Below are positions 25,878 through 37,068 of a DNA stretch of 64,000 nucleotides, piece by piece. Source of the stretch: Cryobacterium sp. Y29 (GTDB lineage Bacteria > Actinomycetota > Actinomycetes > Actinomycetales > Microbacteriaceae); NCBI RefSeq assembly GCF_002929825.1, contig NZ_PJJN01000035.1, positions 124,001 to 188,000 of the forward strand, in the 5' to 3' direction. The position numbers and the translations under genes are program-made. The notes under the pieces are model-generated. The model worked only from the letters and a program-made list of their open reading frames with translations. It ran no database searches and was not told where the DNA came from. Every line of letters starts with the position of its first letter. Within the stretch, counting starts at the first letter, position 1.

Positions 25878-27248
25878 ATGGCACCTCAGGCACTCACTCA
25901 CCCAGGCACCCACCCAAGCACCGCAGCAGGCGCGACCTACGGCCTCGTTCCGCCCAGGCTGCTCGACCGTCTCGGACTCCCCCGCCCACTATTCTGGGGA
26001 TACATCGGACTGGCGCTGTTCATGATCGGTGACGGTGTCGAGACCAATATTCTTGCGCCATTCCTCACCGGCGACCACGGCTTCAGCATCCCCCTCGTCG
26101 GCACGCTCGTCACCGTCTACGGCGTAGCCGTCGCCATCGCCGCGTTCCTCTCCGCCGCTCTCTCAGACCTTTGGGGCCCGCGCCGTGTCATGATGATCGG
26201 TGCCGGTATCTGGGTCGTCTTCAACCTGCTTTTTCTCACCGTCGCCCTCACCTCGAGCAACGTCATGCTCATCTTCGTCACCTATGGCCTGCGCGGCTTT
26301 GGCTACCCCTTCTTCGCCTACGGGTTCCTGGTGTGGATCACCGCAACAGCCAACCCCCGGCACCTCGCGAGCTCCATCGGCTGGTTCTACGTGGCTTTCA
26401 CCGCCGGGCTTCCCACCCTCGGCGCGCTCGTTGCGACCGGTGCCCTCGACATCTTCCACCTCTCGATGTATCAAACCCTCTGGGTCTCCCTTGTGCTCGT
26501 CGTCAGCGGGGCCGTCGTCGCCTTTATCGGCGTCAAGGATAAGACCGGTCGCAAGCCCCTCGTCGACAATCCCTCGGAGGTCGTCACAGTCCTGTCCTAC
26601 GGGCTCAAACTTCTCGCCACCAAACCGAGGGTGCTGCTCGTCATGCTCACCCGCATGATCAACTCGATCCCCACCTACGGCATGGCAATCTTCTTCCCGG
26701 CCCTGTTCGTGGACCGCTTCGGCTGGTCGATCGGCCAATTCCTGATTCTCACCACCGTGATCTACGCGGTGAACATCCCCTTCAACCTCGTCTTCGGTGC
26801 CCTCGGCGACCGCTTCGGCTGGAGCCGCACCGTCACCTGGTTCGGCGCCGTGCTCTGCGCCGTATCTATGATCGGCCTCTACGTCGTACCCGTCTACGCC
26901 ATCGGTCAGGGCTGGCCGTTCGCCTACAGCCTCACCCTCATCGTCGGGGCGATTTTTGGAATCGGCCTCGCCGGGTTTGTGCCACTGTCCGCGATCGCCG
27001 TGTCGCTCGCCCCGCAGCAGCCAGGGGCGGCAATGAGCTCCTACAACCTCGGCATCGGCGCGGCCGTGTTCGCCGGCCCGCTCCTGGTGGCACTGCTCTA
27101 CGGCACCCTCGGCGCACTCGGACTCGTGGTGCTCTTTGCCGCGCTGTACCTTGTGGCCGCTGTGATGGCCTCCGTCTTGCGGGGAACGCAGCCCGGCTTC
27201 CACGGTGTGCCCGCTCGCATTCCATTTGATGACGCTCGATTGAATTGA
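25878..27248 (+). CDS. MFS polyol transporter (polyol permease family)
   Basis: Protein of 456 aa with 12 hydrophobic segments. The DGVETNILAPFL motif in helix 1, SDLWGPRRVMMIGAG between helices 2 and 3, and GDRFGWSRTVTWFG in the second half mark the polyol porter branch of the MFS that includes ribitol and D-arabinitol transporters. It should import a sugar alcohol by proton symport. A polar N-terminus of about 35 residues precedes helix 1. The dehydrogenase gene starts 7 bp after its stop, so the two act together. Codon use is very C-rich at third positions. Confidence 0.9.
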   Translation: MAPQALTHPGTHPSTAAGATYGLVPPRLLDRLGLPRPLFWGYIGLALFMIGDGVETNILAPFLTGDHGFSIPLVGTLVTVYGVAVAIAAFLSAALSDLWGPRRVMMIGAGIWVVFNLLFLTVALTSSNVMLIFVTYGLRGFGYPFFAYGFLVWITATANPRHLASSIGWFYVAFTAGLPTLGALVATGALDIFHLSMYQTLWVSLVLVVSGAVVAFIGVKDKTGRKPLVDNPSEVVTVLSYGLKLLATKPRVLLVMLTRMINSIPTYGMAIFFPALFVDRFGWSIGQFLILTTVIYAVNIPFNLVFGALGDRFGWSRTVTWFGAVLCAVSMIGLYVVPVYAIGQGWPFAYSLTLIVGAIFGIGLAGFVPLSAIAVSLAPQQPGAAMSSYNLGIGAAVFAGPLLVALLYGTLGALGLVVLFAALYLVAAVMASVLRGTQPGFHGVPARIPFDDARLN

Positions 27249-27255
27249 GACCCAC

Positions 27256-28761
27256 ATGACCACACTCACCACTCCCCCTTTTTTCACCGGCCTCGCCCTC
27301 ACCACGGAGTCCCTACCTGCCCTCGCCGCCACCGTGCGCGTTCCGTCCTACGACCGCACCGGATTGACGGCGGGCATCATGCACTTCGGTGTCGGTGGGT
27401 TTCACCGGGCGCATCAGGCACTCATGATCGACGACCTGCTCAGCCAGGGCCTGGCCCGCGATTGGGCCATTTGCGGAGTCGGCGTGCTGGCCGGTGACGC
27501 ACGCATGCGGGACGTCTTAGCCGCTCAGGATGGCCTCTATACGTTGGTCGAAAAGCACGCCGACGGGCATCTGGAGGGCCGCGTTATCGGATCGATCATC
27601 GACTTTATGTTCGCCCCCGACGACGTCGATGCTGTCATCGAGCGGATGGCCAGCCCCGAGGTAAAGATCGTCTCTCTCACCGTGACCGAGGGCGGCTATA
27701 ACATCAACCCGGTGACCGGGGCTTTCGACCTCGGCAACCCGCAGGTGCAGGCCGACCTGGCGCCCGGCGCCGCGCCGGCCACAGTCTTCGGTATCACCGT
27801 TGAGGCTCTGCGTCGCCGGCGCGACCGCGGAGTGCCCCCGTTCACGGTCATGTCCTGCGACAACCTGCAAAACAACGGTGAGGTTGCCCACCGCACCTTC
27901 GTAGCGTTCGCAACCGCCCGCGACGCCGAACTGGCCGCCTGGATCGACGCACACGTAAGGTTCCCGAACAGCATGGTCGACCGCATCACCCCCAGCACGA
28001 CGGATGCCGATCGCGCTCTCGTCGCCGCGACCTTCGGTGTGCTCGACGCGTGGCCCGTGGTCTGCGAACCCTTCTTCCAATGGGTCTTACAGGACTCCTT
28101 CATCAACGGTCGACCACCGTACGAGCAGGTGCGCACTCAGCTCGTCGCCGACGTTGAGCCCTACGAGCTCATGAAGCTGCGTTTGTTGAATGCCAGCCAT
28201 CAAGGCCTGTGCTATTTTGCGCACCTGTGCGGCTACCGACTCGTGCACGACGCTGCGGCTGATCCGCTGATCGCCGGCTTCCTTCGCTCCTACATGGACC
28301 GCGAGGGCTCCCCCACGCTCAAGCCGGTACCCGGCATCGACCTCGAAGCCTACAAAGACGAGCTCATCGCTCGGTTCTCGAACCCGAGCGTACGCGACAC
28401 CGTCGCACGGCTCTGCAACGAGTCCTCCGACCGGATCCCGAAGTGGCTCGTGCCGGTGATCGTCGACCAACTCGCGGCTGGTCGTTCGGTGCAACTGTCA
28501 GCGGCGATAGTGGCCAGCTGGGCCCGCTACGCGGAGGGAACGGATGAACAGGGCCAGCCTATCGAGGTCGCCGACCGTCTCAGGGAACGTGTTATGAACA
28601 ACGCTGCCGGATTCGCCTCTGACCGGCATTCCTTCCTGCGCGACCGCGACCTGTTCGCCGATCTCGTCGACGACACGACGTTTGTCGGGGCCTACGACCG
28701 GGCGCTTGAGCTGCTGCACACGGTCGGTGCCCGCGAAACCCTGGTCGCGCTCCTCGCGTAG
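27256..28761 (+). CDS. Mannitol dehydrogenase family protein (mannitol 2- or arabinitol 4-dehydrogenase)
   Basis: Protein of 501 aa of the polyol-specific long-chain dehydrogenase family. The N-terminal Rossmann part holds GVGGFHRAHQALMIDDLL, and the catalytic region holds KLRLLNASHQGLCYFAHLCG, where Lys, Asn and His form the zinc-independent active site. It oxidises a polyol such as mannitol or D-arabinitol to a ketose with NAD. Together with the upstream permease and the DeoR-type repressor it forms a compact polyol catabolic unit. No ketose kinase is present, so the product must be phosphorylated by an enzyme encoded elsewhere. Confidence 0.92.
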   Translation: MTTLTTPPFFTGLALTTESLPALAATVRVPSYDRTGLTAGIMHFGVGGFHRAHQALMIDDLLSQGLARDWAICGVGVLAGDARMRDVLAAQDGLYTLVEKHADGHLEGRVIGSIIDFMFAPDDVDAVIERMASPEVKIVSLTVTEGGYNINPVTGAFDLGNPQVQADLAPGAAPATVFGITVEALRRRRDRGVPPFTVMSCDNLQNNGEVAHRTFVAFATARDAELAAWIDAHVRFPNSMVDRITPSTTDADRALVAATFGVLDAWPVVCEPFFQWVLQDSFINGRPPYEQVRTQLVADVEPYELMKLRLLNASHQGLCYFAHLCGYRLVHDAAADPLIAGFLRSYMDREGSPTLKPVPGIDLEAYKDELIARFSNPSVRDTVARLCNESSDRIPKWLVPVIVDQLAAGRSVQLSAAIVASWARYAEGTDEQGQPIEVADRLRERVMNNAAGFASDRHSFLRDRDLFADLVDDTTFVGAYDRALELLHTVGARETLVALLA

Positions 28762-28781
28762 CCTGCGGGGGCGCTGTTGGA

Positions 28782-31187
<2,406 letters not shown>

Positions 31188-33344
31188 CGGATCTCCTGTG
31201 ATTGGCGGCACTGGGCAGAAATCGGGCCCACCAGTCCAAAATGATCTCGAACCGTTGCAAACGATGCCGTGGGCGACCGGTACGGCTGAGGTCGTGGTTC
31301 TCCCCCGGAAAGATGACCAGTTCGGCCTGGACTCCGCCCCGTTTGAGCGCCGCGTAGTAGCGCTCACCCTGCGACAACGGGCAACGCAGATCCTGCGCGG
31401 AATGGAGGACAAGGGTCGGGGTTTTCACCTGGCCGACCAGGAACTGCGGACTTTGGCTCCGCACCAGGTCGGCATCCGTTCCTGCATACTCGTCACCGAA
31501 GAAATCGCCGATGTCGCTCGTACCGACAAACGCGTCGGGATCGAGAAAACCGCGTTCCACGATGGCGGCGGCAAATCGATGATCGTGCGCGATCGTCCAG
31601 GCGGTTAAATAGCCGCCGTAGGACCCACCCATGATTCCAACGCGCTGCGCATCGAGGACGGGCTCGGCTTCGAGGGCACCGTCGAGAAAGTCCAACACGT
31701 CAGCGAGGTCCAGGGTACCCATACGCTGGCGGATGGCGCGCCCATGGGCTTCGCCATAACCGGATGATCCGCGCGGGTTGCAGAGAACCACCGCGTAGCC
31801 CGCATCGACGTAGACCTGGGTCTCATCGAGGAGCGCGTCGGTGTACTGGGCGTACGGGCCTCCGTGGATGGTCAGGAGCACCGGGTGCGGGCCCGGCCCC
31901 GGGGGGGTATGCACAAAGCCGTGCACCGGGTAGCCGTCTCGCCCGGTGATGGTGAGTTCAATGCCCATCGCCAGGCCGGTAGCGCGAAGGTGCACGGAGA
32001 AATCGGTGAGGCGTTTGGGTTCGGTGTGCGGGACATGCGTGCCGAGGGGGTGCGTGTGTACGAGAACGAGCTCACCGGACGTGACGGCGGTCTGCACGGC
32101 GACGACCACAGATTCGCCGTTGGCACCCACTGCGGTCGCGACGGTTGCTCCGCAGTGGAGTGGCTCCACGTGCCCGTCGTGGTGCACCCGAACCAGATCA
32201 ACGCGGCCGCGACTGCCGCGGAGCACGAGTACGGAGCCGTCCGCCAGCAAACTGATATCCCCGGTGGCCTCCAGATCGAGTAGATCCTGGTCGGTCTGGT
32301 GCGGGTCGGTGACGCGCATCGGTGCTGAACCATCCATTAAGAAATCGCTGCGGTACAGTGCGCTCACCCGTCCGACGAAATCTCGGCCAGTCGTTCCCAC
32401 ATCCGTGGCGAGCAGCCAGAGAGTACCGTCATCGGCACAGGCGAGAGCCGAGATACTCAGGTTCTCAGCCGAACGCACGACGGTACGAACCGGAGCGATT
32501 ATTTCCTCCCCCAGGGTGGCTTTTTCGTCGAGGCTGAGGTTGAGTTCGATGACTTCGCTGCGCAGGTCGTTGTCACGGCCGGCATGACGCGCCGAGATGG
32601 TGAGGAGCCTGGACCCGTCAGCCGCAAAGGCCAGGCCGGAGTGATCGAAATCCCCCTCGGTCACCCGGCGCGCGATCGGAAGTCCGGACGAAAGGCTGGC
32701 CCGCACCGGAAGAACGAGGTTCACCCCGGAATCCGGCGGGCCTTTGGGCTCAGCGCGAGTTGCATCGGCCGTGACAGGTGCGGGCGCGGGCGTCGGTTCG
32801 CCCCAGACATTGGGCACCGCGGCCAGGAACACGTGCATGCGCCGGTCGCTGGTGTATCCGACCCCATTCGACCGGTAACGCAGGGTATCGATGCGGCGGG
32901 CCGGTTCCGAGTCCGCTGACAAGCCGACGACCGTGCCGTATCGTCCGGGTTCGGGAACCCGAGCCAAAAAGGCGATCCGGCTACCGCTTGGATGCCAACG
33001 AAAGTCAGTTACGCCGAGAACCGCGTCGGTCATTGCCAGGGGCTCGCCCCCGGCCGCATCGACAACGTGCAACTGCGCGCTACCGCCGGCATCAGCCCTG
33101 AGAAACGCGATCAGGCTGCCATCCGGGGAAAACCGGGGTGCCGAGTCACGAAAGCCGCGGGTGATGCGGCGCGGAGTCGGCTCCCCCGCCAGCGCGACGG
33201 TCCACAGCTGGCCGACGTAGTCATCCGCTGCAAAGTCGGCGTTCACTCGCGAAAATACCGCCCGCGACCCATCGGGATGGATCGTCGGGCGCGAGACAGT
33301 ACAGAGCAACGGAAGATCGGCAGCCTTCATTGCTTTCTCACTTT

Positions 33345-34109
33345 CTAGTCTTTGGTAAACCCGGTCGTGTCGCCGACCAATCGGGTACTTCCGGCCGGGA
33401 CCGGATCTACCGCGGCCGAGACGATCTCCGCCGCGAACTCGCTGACGTTGTACAGGCGTCCCGCTGCCTCTTTGCGGGCGTTCAGGGCGCCCGGGTTGGA
33501 CCGTTCGAGTAGCGTCGCCGTGATGGTGCCCTCGATCATGTCGCCGGAGACGACCACGAATCCTATACCGGACTGTTCGAGTTCGGGAATGACGGCGCGC
33601 AGGGCGTCTTCCCCCGCGCGCTTGCTTCGGGCGACCGGCTCATACTCCGGCATGGTGCTTGTCGTCTTGATGAAGTGCGCCTGGTGGCTGGTGACAAAGA
33701 CAACCCGAGAATCGTCACCGAGCAGCGGGATGGCCCCGTTCAACAAGTTGACTTGAGCATCGCGATTGAGCTTGAGGGCGTAGTCAGCAGCCATACCACT
33801 TTCCATACCGCCCGATGCGTTCATCACAAGAATGTCGAGTCCCCCGTATTCGGACTTGATGATCGCGAACATCGCGGCAACCGATGCCGGGTCTGTCAAG
33901 TCGGCACCGACCGTGATGGCCTCCCCGCCGGCAGCGCGAATGGCATCGGCGAGTTTATTCGCTCGCGCCTCTTTATTACGGTAGTTGATGACGACTCGCG
34001 CTCCGGCCTGAGCAAAATAACCGACAGTATCGGCGCCGATACCGCGGGAAGAGCCGGTGACGAGTACGCGCTTGCCCTCGAGTGATCCTGCTGCAAGTGG
34101 ATTGGTCAC
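33345..34109 (-). CDS. Short-chain dehydrogenase/reductase with atypical active site
   Basis: Protein of 254 aa. The cofactor loop TGSSRGIG and the strand motif LDILVMNASGG (in place of NNAG) are clear. The canonical catalytic Y-x3-K is not: the conserved Lys lies in VARSKRAGED and position -4 is Val, while the nearest Tyr (PEYEP) is 7 residues before the Lys. It may therefore work differently or have lost reductase activity. GTG 34109 is chosen because GAGGAG lies 5 bp upstream. It is first of the SDR-S9-UvrA operon and diverges from nfeD. Confidence 0.85.
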   Translation of the reverse strand: MTNPLAAGSLEGKRVLVTGSSRGIGADTVGYFAQAGARVVINYRNKEARANKLADAIRAAGGEAITVGADLTDPASVAAMFAIIKSEYGGLDILVMNASGGMESGMAADYALKLNRDAQVNLLNGAIPLLGDDSRVVFVTSHQAHFIKTTSTMPEYEPVARSKRAGEDALRAVIPELEQSGIGFVVVSGDMIEGTITATLLERSNPGALNARKEAAGRLYNVSEFAAEIVSAAVDPVPAGSTRLVGDTTGFTKD

Positions 34110-34273
34110 GCATGCTCCTCTGATTTGGTCAACTTAATTCCGTGATGAAGTGTGACCTGATCGGCCACAACCTACCCTTTTGACCTTATCAACAAGCCTC
34201 AGTCGCTCCCTCGGCGTGTTGAACCCGGTACCTGCTAGTTTCAAGGTGAAACTGAATGTGGAAGGTGTCACAC

Positions 34274-34768
34274 ATGGTCGACCTGACCGACTATCTCTGG
34301 ATTTTGTGGCTCGTGTTCATTCTCGTGGCCATTACCATCGAACTGCTGAGCTTGGAATTCACCTTCCTGATGATCTCCATCGGCAGTCTCGGCGGTTTGG
34401 CTGCCAACTTGCTCGGACTGGACTGGTGGCTGCAGATCGTAGTCGCCGGCGGGTTGTCGGTGCTTCTGCTTTTGACCATCCGCCCCTTTTTACTGCGAGC
34501 CCTTCGCAAGGGGGGCGATCCCGCGCTCAGCAACATCGCCGCGCTGATTGGAATGACCGGCCGTGTCATGTCGACGGTCACCGAAACCGGGGGGCTGGTG
34601 AAACTGGCCAACGGCGAAACCTGGACCGCTCGTCTTCTGCCGGCCCACCCCGACAGCGACGCCGGTTTCAGTTCTGGTGTCGAGCCCGGCCAGCCGGTCA
34701 CCGTGCATCTCATCGAAGGCTCCACCGCCGTCGTCATCTCCGCCGAAAGGACCCAGAACAATGCTTGA
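34274..34768 (+). CDS. NfeD family membrane protein (short form)
   Basis: Protein of 164 aa. Two or three hydrophobic segments (about 5-30 and 35-75) are followed by an OB-fold domain (IGMTGRVMSTV...LANGETWTARL...GQPVTVHLIEGSTAVV). This is the short NfeD form, nearly always paired with an SPFH protein as here. The pair is thought to organise membrane microdomains or membrane-protein quality control. ATG 34274 follows GAAGGTG by about 6 bp. Its stop overlaps the SPFH gene start by 8 bp. Confidence 0.9.
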   Translation: MVDLTDYLWILWLVFILVAITIELLSLEFTFLMISIGSLGGLAANLLGLDWWLQIVVAGGLSVLLLLTIRPFLLRALRKGGDPALSNIAALIGMTGRVMSTVTETGGLVKLANGETWTARLLPAHPDSDAGFSSGVEPGQPVTVHLIEGSTAVVISAERTQNNA

Positions 34769-35738
34769 CCCCGCAGCTTTTATCGGTCAGATCTTCGTGA
34801 TTGCCCTGCTCGCGGTGTTGGCGGTGTTCGTCATCGTCATCCTCGTACGCGCCATTCGCATCATTCCCCAGGGCAACGCCGGGGTGGTTGAGCGCCTCGG
34901 CAAGTACCACAAAACGCTGCTTCCCGGTTTGAATCTTCTGGTGCCGTTCGTCGACCGGGTGCGCCCGCTTCTCGACATTCGCGAGCAGGTGGTGTCTTTT
35001 CCGCCGCAGCCGGTGATCACCGAGGATAATCTCGTCGTGTCCATCGACACCGTCGTCTACTTTCAAGTGACGGATGCCCGCGCCGCTACCTACGAGATCA
35101 ACAACTACCTCGGTGCGGTCGAACAGCTCACTACGACCACCCTCCGTAACGTGGTCGGCGGGTTGAACCTCGAAGAGGCTCTGACCAGCCGCGACAACAT
35201 CAACAGCCAGTTGCGCATCGTGCTCGACGAAGCCACCGGCAAATGGGGCATCCGGGTGGGCCGAGTCGAGCTCAAGGCAATCGAGCCACCTCACTCCATC
35301 CAGGATTCGATGGAAAAGCAGATGCGAGCCGAACGTGACCGTCGCGCCCTCATCCTGACGGCGGAGGGTACCAAGCAGTCCGCGATTCTCACCGCCGAGG
35401 GGGCGCGCCAGGCGGCGATCCTCGAGGCTGAGGGTGACGCCAAAGCTGCGGTATTGCGCGCGCAGGGTGAGGCCGAAGCCATCACCACTGTGTTCAAGGC
35501 CATTCATGACGGAGATCCAGATCCGAAACTGCTCGCCTACCAGTACCTGCTGACGCTACCCAAACTGGCCGAGGGCAGCGCCAACAAGCTCTGGATCGTG
35601 CCGAGCGAACTGACCGAAGCGATGAAGGGTATCGGCAGTGCTTTTGGTGCGAATATTCAAAATCCAAAAACGGCGGCATCCGCTGCACCGGCGGCGGCCG
35701 CTTCTCCGGCCACGGCTGCAGCAGAGCCGCAGGCCTAG
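34761..35738 (+). CDS. SPFH/Band 7 protein (stomatin/QmcA-like)
   Basis: Protein of 325 aa. An N-terminal membrane helix (about 5-27) precedes the SPFH domain, with GNAGVVERLGKYHKTLLPGLNLLVPFVDRV and a coiled-coil region rich in Ala/Glu (KQSAILTAEGARQAAILEAE). It ends in an Ala-rich tail (about 30 residues). It should oligomerise at the inner face of the membrane with NfeD. The gene begins inside the nfeD 3' end, indicating coupled expression, and the GDPD gene follows after 3 bp. Confidence 0.92.
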   Translation: MLDPAAFIGQIFVIALLAVLAVFVIVILVRAIRIIPQGNAGVVERLGKYHKTLLPGLNLLVPFVDRVRPLLDIREQVVSFPPQPVITEDNLVVSIDTVVYFQVTDARAATYEINNYLGAVEQLTTTTLRNVVGGLNLEEALTSRDNINSQLRIVLDEATGKWGIRVGRVELKAIEPPHSIQDSMEKQMRAERDRRALILTAEGTKQSAILTAEGARQAAILEAEGDAKAAVLRAQGEAEAITTVFKAIHDGDPDPKLLAYQYLLTLPKLAEGSANKLWIVPSELTEAMKGIGSAFGANIQNPKTAASAAPAAAASPATAAAEPQA

Positions 35739-35741
35739 TCG

Positions 35742-36506
35742 GTGGCCGAGAGCGCACAGTCCATCTTTCTGGCCGCACCGCACCCCCGGGTTTTCGCTCA
35801 CCGCGGTCTGGCACGGGATGCGCCGGAAAATTCTTTGCTCGCCTTTGTGAAGGCCCTGGCGTGTGGGGCCACCCATCTCGAAACCGACGTGCACGTATCG
35901 CTTGACGGCGTAGCTGTGATCAGCCATGACCCCGACTTGACTGAGCTCGGACGCGATATTCGCATCGACCAGCTGACCATGCCTGAGTTGAGGCGCATCA
36001 ACCGGGGCTACGGGCAATCGTTCACGTCCCTCGCCGATGCCCTCCAAGCGTTTCCATCGGCACTGTTCAATATCGACATCAAGACAGATGCCGCGGCCGA
36101 ACCGGCCGCACAGGCCATTCGTGACGAGCGAGCCACGGCTCGAGTCCTGGTGACCTCGTTCAACGACTCGCGTCGCCGCCGCGTAGTCGACCTGCTGCCC
36201 GGTGTGGTTTCCTCCGCGTCTTCGCCGCTCGTGGCGCGGGCCGTGGCGGCGACGAATCTGGGCCTCACCTCCCTCGTTCGCAAAACGCTCGCGGGCTGCG
36301 TCGCCGTGCAGGTACCCGAGCGGGCGGGACCAATTCGAATTGTCACACCCCGTTTCATCGCGATGATGCACAGGGTGGACGTCGAGGTGCACGTGTGGAC
36401 CATCAACGACCCGATCGACATGGTTCGACTCTTCGATCTGGGCGTTGACGGTATCGTGACAGATCGCACAGATCTTGCTGTCAAAGCTGCTACTCTCGGA
36501 ATCTGA
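35742..36506 (+). CDS. Glycerophosphodiester phosphodiesterase
   Basis: Protein of 254 aa with a TIM-barrel GDPD fold. The first catalytic motif AHRGLARDAPENSLLAF (His-Arg, Glu-Asn), the metal Glu-Asp pair in LETDVHVSLDG and the second His in VISHDPDL are all present. It has no signal peptide, so it would cleave glycerophosphodiesters in the cytoplasm to glycerol 3-phosphate and an alcohol. The start is a GTG 3 bp after the SPFH stop. It is the last gene of the NfeD-SPFH-GDPD unit. Confidence 0.93.
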   Translation: MAESAQSIFLAAPHPRVFAHRGLARDAPENSLLAFVKALACGATHLETDVHVSLDGVAVISHDPDLTELGRDIRIDQLTMPELRRINRGYGQSFTSLADALQAFPSALFNIDIKTDAAAEPAAQAIRDERATARVLVTSFNDSRRRRVVDLLPGVVSSASSPLVARAVAATNLGLTSLVRKTLAGCVAVQVPERAGPIRIVTPRFIAMMHRVDVEVHVWTINDPIDMVRLFDLGVDGIVTDRTDLAVKAATLGI

Positions 36507-36512
36507 GAATTA

Positions 36513-36545
36513 CCTCCCAGAACGGGGGGTCTGGGAAGGTTTATA
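36513..36545 (+). terminator. Terminator after the GDPD gene
   Basis: CCTCCCAGA (36513-36521) pairs with TCTGGGAAGG (36530-36539) around an 8-nt G-rich loop, with one bulged A, and TTTAT follows. It lies 7 bp after the GDPD stop. Confidence 0.55.
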
Positions 36546-36551
36546 CCCAGC

Positions 36552-36580
36552 TTGATGGTTTAGAACTATGAAAGTATCGC
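36552..36580 (+). promoter_or_regulatory. Candidate rbpA promoter
   Basis: TTGATG (36552-36557) and TATCGC (36575-36580) are 17 bp apart, about 38 bp before the rbpA start. A GGAAG-N19-GTT pattern (36534-36560) also resembles a SigR/SigH-type disulfide-stress promoter, which controls rbpA in Streptomyces. Neither has been tested here. Confidence 0.4.
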
Positions 36581-36617
36581 GATCGAAATGTAATCGCGAG
36601 CGAGAGGAGACCACACT

Positions 36618-36986
36618 ATGGCTGACCGCAGTTTGCGTGGCATGAGATTGGGCGCACAAAGCCTTCAAAGCGAAGAAGGCGTCACCTTCTCCCCCCGGGT
36701 CACTCACACCTACCGGTGTGAAACATGTGGGCGCGAGACGGTGATGATTTTTTCGGCCGATGCCGAGGCTCCGGACGAGTGGGAATGCAAGTACTGTGCC
36801 AGGACGGCGACCCGACTGGTCGACTCCCTGCCGGTGATCGTTGACCACTCCGATGAAAAAATTGCCCGGACCCACTGGGACATGTTGTTGGAACGCCGCT
36901 CCAGAGACGAGCTCGAAGAGTTGCTCGAAGAGCGCCTCTCGGTGTTGCGTCTGCGCCGTGGTGGCCAGCAAAAGATCGGCGCCTAA
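36618..36986 (+). CDS. rbpA: RNA polymerase-binding protein RbpA
   Basis: Protein of 122 aa. It begins with MADRSLRGMRLG and contains a zinc-ribbon core with two Cys pairs (YRCETCGRE and WECKYCARTA). The C-terminal sigma-interaction region includes RTHWDMLLERRS and the ELEELLEERL helix. RbpA is actinobacteria-specific and strengthens the contact of RNA polymerase with group 1 sigma factors. The gene has a strong GAGAGGAG site and its own promoter and terminator. It faces lnt across a shared hairpin. Confidence 0.97.
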   Translation: MADRSLRGMRLGAQSLQSEEGVTFSPRVTHTYRCETCGRETVMIFSADAEAPDEWECKYCARTATRLVDSLPVIVDHSDEKIARTHWDMLLERRSRDELEELLEERLSVLRLRRGGQQKIGA

Positions 36987-37003
36987 CCGCCGGTCACACC
37001 CGC

Positions 37004-37031
37004 ACGACCCCGCACTTTGTGCCGGGGTCGT
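37004..37031. terminator. Hairpin between convergent rbpA and lnt
   Basis: ACGACCCC (37004-37011) pairs with GGGGTCGT (37024-37031) around a 12-nt loop. It lies 17 bp after the rbpA stop and may serve both strands. The T-run is weak. Confidence 0.6.
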
Positions 37032-37068
37032 TGTTGGTTAACACGTCGGTTCTGGACAGGGGCTGCGG

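Noticed and set aside
26163..27332. Long open frame of 389 codons opposite the polyol permease gene
   Set aside because: It is charged, low in complexity and antisense to a clear 12-helix MFS gene with strong third-position C bias, which opens the opposite frame. No homology is recognisable.
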